In this document: positions 1 through 32,925 of the stretch, in pieces
Position numbering within the stretch: position 1 is the stretch's first letter
Layout of the letters: the number at the start of each line of letters is the position of its first letter
From: Diadema setosum
Lineage: Eukaryota > Echinodermata > Echinoidea > Diadematoida > Diadematidae
Length of the DNA: 64,000 nucleotides
Direction of reading: 5' to 3'
Assembly: GCA_033980235.1 (NCBI GenBank)
Contig: CM067069.1
Span: 18,065,650-18,129,649 of the forward strand
Notes under the pieces: model-generated
Seen by the model: the letters and a program-made list of their open reading frames with translations, nothing else
What the model was told of the DNA's origin: nothing
The model's database searches: none
Made by a program: the position numbers and the translations under genes

Positions 1-764
1 AAAGATAAATGATGCCTGCCAAGTGCACATTTATCTCACATAAATTTTGTTATATTTCACATCGTCGTTGTGCGTCGGTAAAGTGAACCTTCACTCCGCC
101 TACTTTGGCAATTATGTCTTGCAAATATTCTTGCATTGTGCCTTGCATATTATGTACTATTGATATAGTATTTTGCGTGCATTCTACCGTTGTTGTAACA
201 CATTTTGAAAGGATACATGTATACAATAATTATTAAGTTATCCCGTCTTTGTATGTGATACTAAAACATGCTTATTCCCTTGGATTTTTTTTTTTTTTTT
301 GCAAACAGTAAAAGTTGCCTTGTGTGTGACTGTCCATCAACGGTAGACATGAAGTGCATTTTTTTTTTTTTTTTTTTTTTGTACCGGTACTTACACTTTG
401 AGACGTTGTTAACCTTGTGAACATTAAACAGAGCGCGGTTTTCCTCGTTCATGTTTGCCTTGCAAATATTTATTCCGCTGCCTCGTTTTTACTGCAGTTG
501 AATTTGCATTGGAAATGTGGCTGGAAAGTGTGCATGAAGGAATGTGATATGCAATGTATTATTGTGCGATGTCCTCCGTGTTCGCTTTTTTTTTTCTTTT
601 TACTGTTTCGTTTTGTTTTGTTTTGTTTTTGTTTTTTTAATATGGCGGTGTTAGCTCTAAATATAGCGTGAATATCCATTCAGGTTTATGAGCGCGCGCG
701 TGTACACAGTGTATATAGTTGTATCATTGTCTGGAATTGAATCTCTATTTCCTGACTGTATAGG
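1..764. other. Upstream intergenic, low complexity
   Basis: AT-rich DNA with poly-T runs at about 287-300 and 360-380 and a TTTTG-rich stretch near 610-640. I see no exon with splice signals and no recognisable protein on either strand. Short open stretches here are low-complexity translations of homopolymers. Confidence 0.6.
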
Positions 765-1155
765 ATTAAAGTGATGGTATATATATTGGAGATGAGGATT
801 GGGCTTTTATCTTCTTGCGAGATACCAAGAAACCACTTATGAAAGAGCACATAGTATACCATTCTGAGAGGAATTCAAAGTTTATTTGATGGAAATCGTT
901 TTTTGGAATGGCTGAGATATCCAAAAACAAAGTACAACAAAGCAATCGTAATAAAAGATGGGTCCCACCTTTTATTAGGATCGCTCTGTTTTGGATATCT
1001 CGGCCATTTCAAAACCAATTTTTATAAAATAAATGTTGAATTGCTCTTGGAATTACATGCTCTTTCACATTTCATTAGAGGTTTCTCATAATCTCGCCAA
1101 AAAGTGTCAGAAACCTGAAGTTAGGTCCCAACCAAAACTATTATGATTCCTTTAA
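765..1155. mobile_element. Palindromic TTAA-flanked MITE, copy 1
   Basis: The right end reads CCAAAACTATTATGATTCC followed by TTAA. A diverged inverted version (TTAAAGTGATGG...) starts at 765, so the whole unit is a long foldback of about 380 bp. A second copy lies at 53301-53685 in a SIN1 intron, with the same GAGGAATTCAA and GGGTCCCACC/GGGACCCATC blocks. No coding capacity, so non-autonomous. TTAA flanks suggest a piggyBac- or Kolobok-type transposase acting in trans (inference). Confidence 0.7.
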
Positions 1156-1790
1156 CTTAACTGGTTGTAAATGCGCGAACTTCCTTCCCTTTTCTCGTTT
1201 CTTTACACACCCTTTTTATGTGCATTATAACTGCCTAATGCGTGACAACGTGTACGCCAAAGATTGCTTTTTTTTTGGGGGGGGGGGTTTAAATAAGAGG
1301 CAAGGCGTGCGTGCAGCGAAATCTTAATGTCATATTCCTCTTTATTTTTCCATACAGGCAAAGAGAAAATAAATTTCAGTAGCTATCCAAGGTTGTAAAA
1401 TATGCAGTGACATACATGCATACACAAATACTCAAACATATAAACACACACACACACACACACACACACATCCAATATAATATATTTCATAAATCATATT
1501 TCATTTATATATGAAAGAAATATGATTTTAGCAATAACAACATCGACCGGCATGAATACTACGATGACACAATCAGTGTAATAGAGACACATTTTCACAC
1601 TCTTTGTTGGTATTTTGTTTTACACGACGTTACACCTCAATCTATATATCATTATGGAAATTAATATTTGGTATATTAATGTCATGAAATCGTAAAATTG
1701 TGTTGATCTTTTAATGGTTTCGAAGAATTGGAAAATCCAACTTTATATTCTGTTGAAATCAACCATCCATCCACTACCTCTCGTCTTGTT
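1156..1790. other. Intergenic, with a (CA)n run
   Basis: Contains a G run near 1278-1287 and a (CA)n microsatellite at about 1446-1470. No gene, RNA or transposon end recognised. Confidence 0.5.
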
Positions 1791-1839
1791 ATAGTCTTCT
1801 ATCTTTTATTTTTTTTTGTCTTTTATCTTCACGTTTCTT

Positions 1840-1870
<31 letters not shown>

Positions 1871-2215
1871 TTCCTCTCTCCTTCGGCATGACAGCGACTT
1901 GGTGTAGGGATTTGTTCAGGGTTTTTGTTTCGGACTAGTTGGGTTAGTTATAGGTCTTTTTGTCTTAGTTTCTTTGTTTCTTCTACCTTTTTATGTATAT
2001 CAGTCAATCGATCATATATTTTCTTGCATTACGTGTGGGGGGAATGCACCCTACAAGCCCAGCTTTTTAGCATTCCTCCCCATTTCCAACATTTCCGTAT
2101 ACTTACATTTTTTTTTGTAAATTTATCCTTTATTTTGTATTATGATGAAATGTATGTATTCATTTTCTGTAATATATTTATATGTTTCTGTTGAAAATGA
2201 AAAAAAAAATAAATG
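1791..2215 (+). repeat. Possible non-LTR retroposon 3' tail
   Basis: A CT-rich tract with (CT)n at 1838-1862 is followed by an AT-rich stretch that ends in an A-rich AATAAATGAATGAGTG simple tail. This is the usual shape of the 3' UTR of a CR1/L2-like element. No reverse transcriptase reading frame is present upstream, so at most it is a truncated 3' end. The assignment rests on layout only. Confidence 0.3.
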
Positions 2216-2747
2216 AATGAGTGAAAATGAATGAATCTAATCTAGAAAATGTGTAAAGAATCATTGCTTTCGTGAGGGTTTTTTTTTTTTAAATACAAAA
2301 ACTGACAAAACAGTTTTAAAAAGAGCAAGAAAAAAAACCGAGCTCTGTACAAGCACTTTAGTGGCAAAAGGGTGTAGAGAGGAGCTGAGTGGTTTGAATG
2401 CTCTTTTTGTCAGTGGTTTAGGTCGACTTGTACGACATGTCCTCGGGTTATGACGGCGTCGGCGTACACTAACATTTTTAATCAAAAGAGGTGTTTTATG
2501 GACCGTGATTAGAACAGCGCCACCATAAAGGTCGTCGTATGCTGGTCAAACTTGCGAGCTATTCCAATTTCACTGCATTTCATGCACTGTCTACATTTTC
2601 ACATCCATTCGTTGTACTTCACTTATGTTCAGAAAAATTGTGTTCTTTATCTGGTCTGGGTTTGTTTTGTTATTTATTTCATTCCCTGTTGTCATGTTTA
2701 TACATGTATTTTATCTTTTCATTTCATTTCTTTCTTCTTTCTTTTTG

Positions 2748-2812
2748 AAGCGCCATGAGCGCCGAAAGATGGACCTGTGCGCTATACAAATAGCAACTGT
2801 TATTATCATATA
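2748..2812 (+). repeat. SINE-like 3' tail with GCGCTATA motif
   Basis: Holds a GCGCCATGAGCG segment, then GCGCTATACAAATAG and a short TATTATCAT tail. The same signature appears inverted at 3594-3700 (TATAGCGCCGTTCTCC, CAAGGCGCTTTACAA, next to a TAA tract). It matches the common marine-invertebrate SINE-like tail as I remember it. The head of the element is not recognisable. Confidence 0.5.
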
Positions 2813-3592
2813 ATGTTTTATCCAGAGACTGAATTCATTCATTCATTCATATAGCTAGGAACATTTCGCGAGTTAGAAACAAGTTTTTTAAGCAATACAT
2901 TGTAATGATGATTAAATATGCATCCGCAATACTAGTAACTCGATTCTCTTTAAAGGGAAGGACAAAAAAACACACACACACACACACACAAAATCAAGCA
3001 GGTGTAAAGTAATTATGTTTTACAGGAGATAATTTCAAGTTTCCTGAACTTCCAATTGATATTTGAAAAGATTTCAAGTTCGAAATCAAAGATTAATTAT
3101 GAGAACACGATAATAATCAAGGCGTGTCTTAACTTTTTTTTTCAAATAAAGGCTATAGGGCATTGATCTCCTCGGGAACTGTTTTAATCAGACTGATCAT
3201 AATCCCTTCTGATGTGAACATAACATATCTTGTTTTATACAATGATATGTACACATTCTAATGTTATGATGTATGTGGATGTGTATAAGCAAATACTAAT
3301 TGCGATGAAGTTATATATTCATAGGGCATAGTGTTGTAGGCATATGTTTGTTTCTGTGAATGAGTGTGTTTGTATGCATGTGAATGAGGTGGCTATCCTT
3401 CTGCTATAAAATATTAAGTTTTCCACAGGGAACAGGGAACGATTTTTAGAACAAATTTCGATCGATGCAAACATCGTTCACTTTGTAAGTTGCTTGAAGA
3501 TCGTGTTAAGTTTCATTTCCCTCTTCTGAATGGTGGTAATAGAAATATTGATGTCGCATGCAAGTCGCACAAAAGGGACCAAGGCATGTCGT

Positions 3593-3593
<1 letters not shown>

Positions 3594-3632
<39 letters not shown>

Positions 3633-3700
3633 ATACAATTTCTATAGCGCCGTTCTCCACTTTGATTAAATGCTCAAGGCGCTTTACAACTGTACATCAA
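3594..3700 (-). repeat. SINE-like element tail, inverted, with (TAA)n
   Basis: About 13 copies of TAA lead into ACATACAATTTCTATAGCGCC and CTCAAGGCGCTTTACAA. Read on the minus strand this is a SINE-like tail ending in a (TTA)n run. A related remnant is at about 51411-51470 (ACATTTATAGAGCGCG, CTAAGCGCTAAATG). Confidence 0.55.
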
Positions 3701-4968
3701 AGCAAACAGATGGAAAATACAAGTACATCACAGTAATAGAAGAAGATGAAGAAGCAGAAAAAAAAGACATGAAAGTCTGTCTTCAAAAGACACTGGTCTT
3801 CAAAGTGCACTGCTAAACAGATATGATTTTAAATTACTCCTGAAAGATGTTATAGAGCTTGAGTCTTTCAGCTCACGAGGAACCTACTTATATCAAGCTA
3901 CTAGCAGGTGAATTGGACTTGTGAATATAGTGTGCGCGAAATACAATAAGAAACCTGTAGATGCATGATATGCCTATATTCATGCCCCGATATGCACTAT
4001 GACATCATGAACAGATTGAGATTGATTCAAAACTTCAATGAAAGCAGTTCAATCAAGAGTGCGATTGCGAACATTCTACCAAAGAACATGAGACAGAATA
4101 AGACGAAGGTGTACAATGACTTCATTTTACAGGTTATGAGACCCATCACTCATCCATGCACTACCACGTATATCAATGGCGCTGACTGCGTATACTGTGT
4201 TAAATTGCTATGATGTTATCTGTTTACGACGTTTTCCGACAATCCTTTTCAGTCGAGTTTGTGGCCTACTTAAAACCAACCCGGTTTGCCTTATTGTGCG
4301 TGTGCACTGATTTGTGAAGTCAGGGAATTATTGTCGTATTGTGGCTTCGGTCGTGCCACATTCCTGCAAGAGCGAACCAATCCCGATTCGTAGTTTGCAT
4401 GATGTCAGAGAGCGGGTCCATTATTGTCGGCCGTTCGTAATGATACCAACGGACTGGGCCAAAAGCGATGAATGAACCGAAAGTACCCATGTACTATACA
4501 TTGTAGGAGAGTTGTAGGGACAACGAATATATCAACGCGTGGGACTATCAGGTTACTTGAACCACCTGCAGGAGGAAACGGTGTTGACGTGCGTGAGATC
4601 GTCCGATCGCTTGTGGCGCCAGTTTCCAAGATCTGTGCTTCTCCTGAAGCTGACATCGGCTGAAGTTGATCAATCATGTGGTAGATTCGAATCATCTTTC
4701 ACCGATCCGATAATAAACGTTTATCTAGCTATTTACCGCTTCAAAAAGGGGTGTTTACAAGGTTTCATTTCATGAATCGCATTTTCTGCGGCGACACAGC
4801 AAACTGTTACTGTCTACAGCTGAAAGCACGAACCGTGGATCTCCGTTCTCCGATTGGACGTGACGATATGGTTTTACCATACCACAGTGCGTTTCGACAT
4901 AAGCTCTCTGTACTTCTGTAGCACTTTCGGAATTATTAATCAAATTTCATTGTGAAAGAAATAACAAA
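3701..4968 (+). promoter_or_regulatory. Upstream region of the SLC6 gene
   Basis: Sequence upstream of the proposed first coding exon. The part from about 4330 is less AT-rich than the surroundings and probably holds the promoter and 5' UTR. I see no clear TATA box or initiator and cannot place a transcription start. Short open frames around 4405-4775 resemble nothing I know. Confidence 0.3.
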
Positions 4969-26759
<21,791 letters not shown>

Positions 26760-29700
26760 GTCATCGCTAACACACCAACAGTGGAGTGGACGGACCTATC
26801 AGAAAAAAAAAAAATAATAACTCGCGCCTTCACGCAGCGGATACATTTCCTTTCAATTGTGTTATCCGCCCGTTGTGATCCTACACAAAATATGGTTGAT
26901 ATCGAAATTTCAAACTATTCAAGTTCTCATCGAATCCAGAGTAGTGGCGTGATGTCCACCGTCTTGCGTCCACTATCGCACCTCGCTATCCAGTGTGTAT
27001 ATAATGAACTTCACCTCAGATATCAATGGACTTCGCGAACATTAGATGGGATGGGGGCAAGAAACATCGTCTTTCAAAAAATATTGGCAAAAAGAATCTT
27101 ACTTGTAGGTAATGAATGTGAATGATTGTGAATGCTCCAACTCCAGTTTTCTTCTGGTACCTGAGTGGATTACAGGGTATTTTTTTACAAAAATGTAGTA
27201 CCAATATTTTTTATTTTGTTTTCTCATATATCATGTCTTTCGTCTGGTTATGGTTGCCTTAGCTGCATATCAGACTAATTTAGCCCTGGAGTTAATGGGC
27301 TGATGTATTTATCCCTGAACGTTACGAAGTGCTTTCCATACTATGCCGCGACATTGTGCATATAATCCATCAGAACATATCACCCAGAGTGCATTTCAGC
27401 TTTATCCGGCTTCAGTCTTATCGTAATCTGGATTTTATTTTTTTTTTACAGAAAAGTGACATCTCCTTTATTTACACAGGAACAAGACTCATTTTTGGAT
27501 GATGGCTGCTTTAACTGTCTCGAAATAAGTGTAACGCGAGTCTTTTTTGCAAAGAGAGCTTTCTAAACTGGAAAGTGTTGGGGTTTTATTTTGCTTGTTT
27601 GTTTGTTTGTTGCTTATTACCCTTTGTAATTACTTATCACTACCCCATTGGCGTTGTATTAGTTTGGAAAGTTATGACGTTTATACAGAAAAATAGACTA
27701 CTGCCTTGAAAATTGTCTTTCAAAAAAGATTGTGGAAATCACGGAGTCATTTTGTAAGTCACCATTGATCGATTCACCAAATGATTCCATTATTCACGAA
27801 TAACGTTTTGCTTTTTGACAACTCTAAGCGCATGGCAAACCTCATCTAACGTTCCAGTGAACTTAGCATTTTTCCCCCTATTAGATACATGATTCTAATC
27901 TTCATTCTTGATTTAAAGCCCTTGTCAGCAGAAATTGAGAGTCGCTCCAACCAACGTCTGCACTTCATTTTTCCTGTGAGTAATAAGACGGGGCAGGTCG
28001 ATGACTTGTAAATACTGTTGACTCCAATGTTCTGTTGATACATGTATTGTTCTAAAAGATTTTCATCAGGAAGTACTTTTGAGGTCACAAGAAGTATTGT
28101 TTACGGATTTGGCAGACAACTATTGCTTTTCACGGCCCTATCAACCGAACCAAACTGCCCTCTGCTTAGTCATTTGTGCCCGTCATTTGTGCCTTTTCTG
28201 CACCCAAAGCATGCATCTAAACATCAATGAAAGGGGAACTCGATGCACGTGATATTTTCATATTAGAAAACTAGGGGCCTGTCTTATAAAGACTTGTGAT
28301 AGAAATCAATCACACGTTTTTTGAGAGCTGCAATGCAAGTTGCGATTGATTTGGGGACTTGTCACTGATTTGAAGGCTTTATAAGACGGGGCCCAGAAAC
28401 ATATTTGATACACATAAAATTCATTCATGCACATTGTTAAAAGCGCTAAATGAATGCATTCTCATTTGGGATATATATTCTTTGGTAACTATTTGATAAT
28501 TAATAGAGTAGGCAAAAGAAATCATTAAAAACAATGTATATAGACCTTCACCATTCCAAGAACATGATTGTGTACAGTATGTAACATGAAACAGAAACTA
28601 TTTCTTGCCTCTGTCATTATTCAGTTGAGGACATTCAAAGGTGTGCGGTGAGAATGGTAAGGAGGAGTGGGATATTTGTTTTATGATTATGATTATGACC
28701 TGCCCCATTTCCGCTTTTACTGTAATCACTAATATTACGATTTTCGAACAGATCTCACAATTCCAGTAGCATTTCTCGCGGGATTAGAATAATGATAATC
28801 ATTTTATTGTGCCTCGTTTCCGAGTTTAGACACAATAAATTTTATGGACATGGTGCACCATGATAAGATAAATTTCATTATACTGTAGTTTGTTTTTTTT
28901 AGTTTGCCTTTCTTTTTACTATGAATATGTTCCATATTATGTGTTGGTGTTTTAAAACATTTTAAATTCAATTTGCATATATTTCACGAACAAAATTCAA
29001 TTCAAGAACATATTAACTCTGTGTCTTTATATTGCTGACTGTAACATTGATTTCTATTGTTCCTGTGAATTTATATGAGTGCCAAAATGAATGAATTGAC
29101 ACGGTACGGCTACGGACCAACATTGACTTACATTGACTTTATCGTTTGGAGAACAATACGTCACTACGGGTAAGATTTAATGTTACATCGCGTGTCGCAA
29201 CATAATCATGCCGTTATTTTGTTCTTTACCCACACAAGCACACACCTTAAAGTCCAATTACGCATGCGCGCTGATTTTAAGTAACTTCGCTTTAATAGCG
29301 CGTCTCCCTCCATGGGAAATATCGACAACTTCAAAGTTATTTCTTTGTCATGCTTTTTGTTGGCCCTTTCCCTGTTGTATAGTGAATTCTGGGTGGAAAA
29401 TGATGATTCAAAAGTGCCCATATTGCAAATTCAGGCGATTTTTGTAACGTACAGGTAGGCCTACATGGTTTTCATCAAATCATTCATATTTCAAGAGTGT
29501 GTGATAAAACATTATTGTATCGAACAGGTAGTCCGGAAAAATTTTGAGTGATCGTCAAAATAGAAGTTTCGTGGTTCGTTTTTTGACGTGGAAATGTCAC
29601 GCCTTTATGTGACGAAATGTAAAAAATGTACGTAAAGCAAGAATTGCGCATATTTTATACAAGACGTTTGTATCTGTACAGTGAAATTGTGCACTTAACG

Positions 29701-30010
29701 TGAACGACAAAATAAAGGGACGAATTTTATACATGTATTGGAACTGCGTCACGTCTTGTTTGTTTTTTGTTTGTTTCTGTGTTGTTGTTGTGGTTGTTGT
29801 GGTTGTTGTGGTTGTTGTTGTTGTAATGAACTGGTTTCACTGCCATCTGTCTCTCCCTCTTCATACAGTCAACCTCGTCTCCGGCGAATCCAAAGGGAAC
29901 TGAGAAAATCCTTCGTCTTATGTGAATGTCGACTCACACAATATAATTAACATACTTACTTCTATAAGGGGCAGAATTTTTCTTCTACTTAGCCATTTTT
30001 TCGACAAGTG
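26760..30010 (+). other. 3' UTR and intergenic DNA after the SLC6 gene
   Basis: Begins as the SLC6 3' UTR. AATAAA at 28834-28839 is one possible polyadenylation signal, but nothing proves it. Contains a small MITE (28274-28394) and a GTT/GTG-rich tract (29779-29824). Short open frames here show no recognisable domain. Confidence 0.4.
28274..28394. mobile_element. Small MITE with GGGCC..TCTTATAAAG ends
   Basis: GGGGCCTGTCTTATAAAG at the left is mirrored by CTTTATAAGACGGGGCCC at the right, 121 bp in all. A related style (GGGCCCTATTTCATAAA...GGAAACAGGGCCC) is seen at 50028-50175. Confidence 0.75.
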
Positions 30011-30140
30011 CGAAGTCGACTTAAGCTTAGCCTTTGGCCAAGGCCCTCTCGCTGTATGATAGCGAACGAATGGGGGCTCACCCGTTATAGCCACCATTAC
30101 AGCGAGAGGGCCTTGTCAAAAGGCGAGCTTAAGCTGGATT
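30011..30140. mobile_element. Inverted repeat with GGCCCTCTCGCTGTA arms
   Basis: TTAAGCTTAGCC...AAGGCCCTCTCGCTGTA is mirrored by TACAGCGAGAGGGCCTTGTC...GCGAGCTTAAGC, with arms of about 35 bp around a 45-bp loop. Non-coding hairpin or MITE. Confidence 0.7.
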
Positions 30141-30187
30141 ATTGTATTACTGCATATCACATTATAGAGATGACGGCTGGCGGGGGA

Positions 30188-30322
30188 GGGAACATACTGA
30201 ATGTTCCACCCGAAGGGTTTGAAATGCTATTGAGGGAGGTTATAAGTTTCGTCTCGGGACTTACAGCAACCTGAAATAGCATTTCAAACCCTGAGGGTGG
30301 AACGTTTGGTACATGTTCCCGA
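30188..30322. mobile_element. Inverted repeat with TTTGAAATGCTATT arms
   Basis: GGAACATACTGAATGTTCCACC...GGGTTTGAAATGCTATT is mirrored by AATAGCATTTCAAACCC...GGTGGAACGTTTGGTACATGTTCC, with arms of about 45 bp. Follows directly on the 30011-30140 hairpin. Confidence 0.7.
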
Positions 30323-30335
30323 CAACAAAAGTCAT

Positions 30336-30690
30336 CTTCTGTTATATTATATGGGTTAGTCAAATACCATCATCTGTTATATGGGTTGATTTTACAGTCA
30401 AAGTAATCTGAGAAAACTTACCACCACCAGCACAACGCACTCGATCGCGCGAGCCATATTCACTGTGCGCGGGTCCTAAATCACACTTTCGTACGCATTA
30501 CAATAATCGGTCATCTACTTTTTCATTCGTTTTTCATTTGTTATGTGAAAATGTTTTCCCATGTGAGAACTTTACAAAAATGTTCTGCCCATGGGCGAAC
30601 ATAACCAATGTGCCTCCATCATGTGACTGTGTTAAGCCAATCACTAACCGGTATTATTTATTTTGACTAACCCATTTCATATAATACAGT
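30336..30690. mobile_element. Inverted-repeat element flanking the Ngaro insertion
   Basis: CTGTTATATTATATGGGTTAG near 30338 is mirrored by CTAACCCATTTCATATAATACAG near 30668-30690. The interior is non-coding. It lies about 80 bp from the end of the Ngaro element. Confidence 0.55.
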
Positions 30691-30767
30691 ACTGGTTGGT
30701 GGTTGGCTAGTTATGATCACGTGATTGTGGATCATATTTTCTTCTGTTCACCCGTCATGGGCATACA

Positions 30768-30911
30768 TTATTCCCTAATTCGCTACTCAAACGTGAATAA
30801 ATTATTTTCAATCCCGCCTCCCTTCCCTAACGCATGCGAACCTGCAAAAGAACATAATATATACATAATACCTGAATCCTAGGGGAGCACCAAGCTTCGA
30901 CGGCAAGACAG
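30768..30911 (-). repeat. Ngaro split direct repeat B2
   Basis: 144 bp, identical by eye to 31248-31391 (begins TTATTCCCTAATTCGCTACT, ends CGGCAAGACAG on the plus strand). Outer 3' end of the element. Confidence 0.93.
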
Positions 30912-31108
30912 AACGGACGGAGAGAACTGATGACTTACGTACGCGCCTGGAAACCACCCTCACGAACTGCTTCTTGACATGCCGGAACCAATACCGCCTC
31001 CCGATGCTCTTATCCCGACAGCTGTTTCGTCCTGGTCATATGGTCCTCTATCTTGAGCTTGCAGGCCGTCCCGACAATACCAGTGATGGACGTCGCAATT
31101 CCGTCTCT

Positions 31109-31253
31109 GAATAAGACGTCCGTTCTGCTGCGTGTCGAACTAGGTCAGTGAGCTCCACAGCTCTCTCCGCCTGCGAAAGCTTCGAACCCGGCACCTGTCA
31201 ACATTCTTATGCTAATAGGTTAGCTCAGCTAACAATTGAAAATATATTTATTC
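31109..31253 (-). repeat. Ngaro split direct repeat A2
   Basis: 145 bp, identical by eye to 37982-38126 (GAATAAGACGTCCGTTCTGC to AATATATTTATTC on the plus strand). Abuts repeat B1. Contains tRNA-like A-box (31220-31231) and B-box (31188-31198) matches on the minus strand. Confidence 0.93.
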
Positions 31254-31391
31254 CCTAATTCGCTACTCAAACGTGAATAAATTATTTTCAATCCCGCCTC
31301 CCTTCCCTAACGCATGCGAACCTGCAAAAGAACATAATATATACATAATACCTGAATCCTAGGGGAGCACCAAGCTTCGACGGCAAGACAG
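31248..31391 (-). repeat. Ngaro split direct repeat B1
   Basis: Inner copy of the 144-bp B repeat. Its junction with A2 shares TTATTC, which is also present at both outer ends of the element. This is the sequence expected to guide formation of the circular recombination intermediate. Confidence 0.93.
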
Positions 31392-31608
31392 GGCTATTCC
31401 TATGCCCTCCCCTCTCAGTCAATTAAAGAACGGGTAACAAGGAAACAAAACGCATACAATTTCATTTGGGAGATTTTAATCCAAGTTTCATTCCATAAAC
31501 AATGTGTCAGTAATATCTCACATGCTTCATAATAGTGCAGAATAAACAAGGCAGTTTACTCGCTTATAACGTTATCATATACAATCAACGTAATATCCAT
31601 ACGCAATG

Positions 31609-32635
31609 TTTTAGAGGCCCAAATTCAAAGACACCGAGAGACGATCATTCATACTATCTTTAATGTATCCATCCTTGGCAGTTTCTGAACGCCATCTACA
31701 TGCTTCTTAAACAGTCTATCTGGGACTCCAAATTTTGCGGCCGCTGTAGCACCGCCGCTTCGAAGGCTGTGCATGCCGAACTTTTTCGGTTCTAAACCCA
31801 CTGCTGACAGGGCATCCCGTAACAGATCCAAACACCTAGTGTATGACAATTGTCCATCCCTTAATTTGTAGGATTCTTTGGACTTACAATAATTGACGGG
31901 TCTGAAAAGAAATTTCTCATCAGCTGGATCATCTAACTCCGCAGCCAACAAATACTTCCGCAAGGCCGAAACCGGACAGGTTGGTGTATTAGTAGCACCT
32001 ATGAGGACCCATGCTCCTTGTCTATAAATATCAGTTTTACTCTTCATAATGAAAATGTTCACATGGGAAGCATACATATCCAGATCGCACCTACGAATGT
32101 TTATCAGTTCGTCATATCGTAGAAATCCAGCATATGCAATCAGTATCATAGCACATAAACGAATATCCACTAAACTAGTGGAAGAACTATATTTCTCTAC
32201 AACTGCCTTCAAAATTTCTGGTGTAATAGGTTCCTTTTTTACAATTGGTTTATACAGCAGCTTCTTCAATCCTTGAAGTACAATGTGTAGAAACTTCCGA
32301 TCACACGGGTTAATGTGTACCTTGGGATTACAGTCATAATGCCATTTTATAGCGTAAAAGGCCGACTCCATCCTGGAGTAAGGAGCACCACTTTGGTATA
32401 AATGAATGAGGTATCGACTAATGTCTTCTGGTTCAGCCAGAGCTGAATTTACCTTAGATTGCGTACACCATTCTTCCCAGGCTAACCAAGCTCTCTTGTA
32501 TTTATAAACCGTGTTATCAGCTCTTGAAGCTGCCAAAATCTTGGTCAATGTTTTACCATATTCGTCCTGTGGCGAAAATCTGGGGGGAATATAAAAAGAG
32601 GAATAGCACAACTTACACCTATCCTGTGTGGTCAT
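31609..32635 (-). pseudogene. Ngaro tyrosine recombinase, frameshifted near its C-terminus
   Basis: An open frame of 328 codons (32635-31649) encodes a YR-family recombinase that would integrate the retrotransposon cDNA. N-terminal SAM-like region (NTVYKYKRAWLAWEEW, about residues 41-56), catalytic Arg173 in AYAGFLRYDEL, then H289-S-L-R292 (HSLRSGGATAAA). Just after LFKKH (near 31698-31703) the frame is wrong. The conserved R-W...Y region that carries the last catalytic residues (including the nucleophilic Tyr) lies in the neighbouring frame between about 31700 and 31650. One missing base would explain it, so this copy is probably inactive unless it is a sequencing error. Confidence 0.88.
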
Positions 32636-32925
32636 TATAAGACATGCTATACATTCGACACCTAAACAACATGGTGTATAGCCCCCAACGGCTAAAATTT
32701 TTGATGAATTTCATTCGCCGCTGCCAAGCGCAGCATAAAAATTCATCAAACCGCGGAAGGAAAGCTGCATAGCTTTCATTCAGCCCTGCGGCAGATTCCA
32801 CAGCCATGCGGCTGATTCCATTGCCATGCGGCTGATTCCATAGCCAGGCGGCTGGTTCCATAGTCAGGCGGCTGATGCCATAATATAGTCCTACGACTGA
32901 TACGTTATGAAATTATGCAGAATTT
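32636..32925 (-). repeat. Hairpin and 20-bp tandem repeat between RT and recombinase
   Basis: Five imperfect copies of a 20-bp unit (GCGGCTGATTCCATAGCCAT-like) at 32783-32884, next to a hairpin whose arms are TTTTTGATGAATTT and AAAATTCATCAAA (32697-32750). Non-coding spacer within the retroelement, possibly a structured RNA region. Confidence 0.75.
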
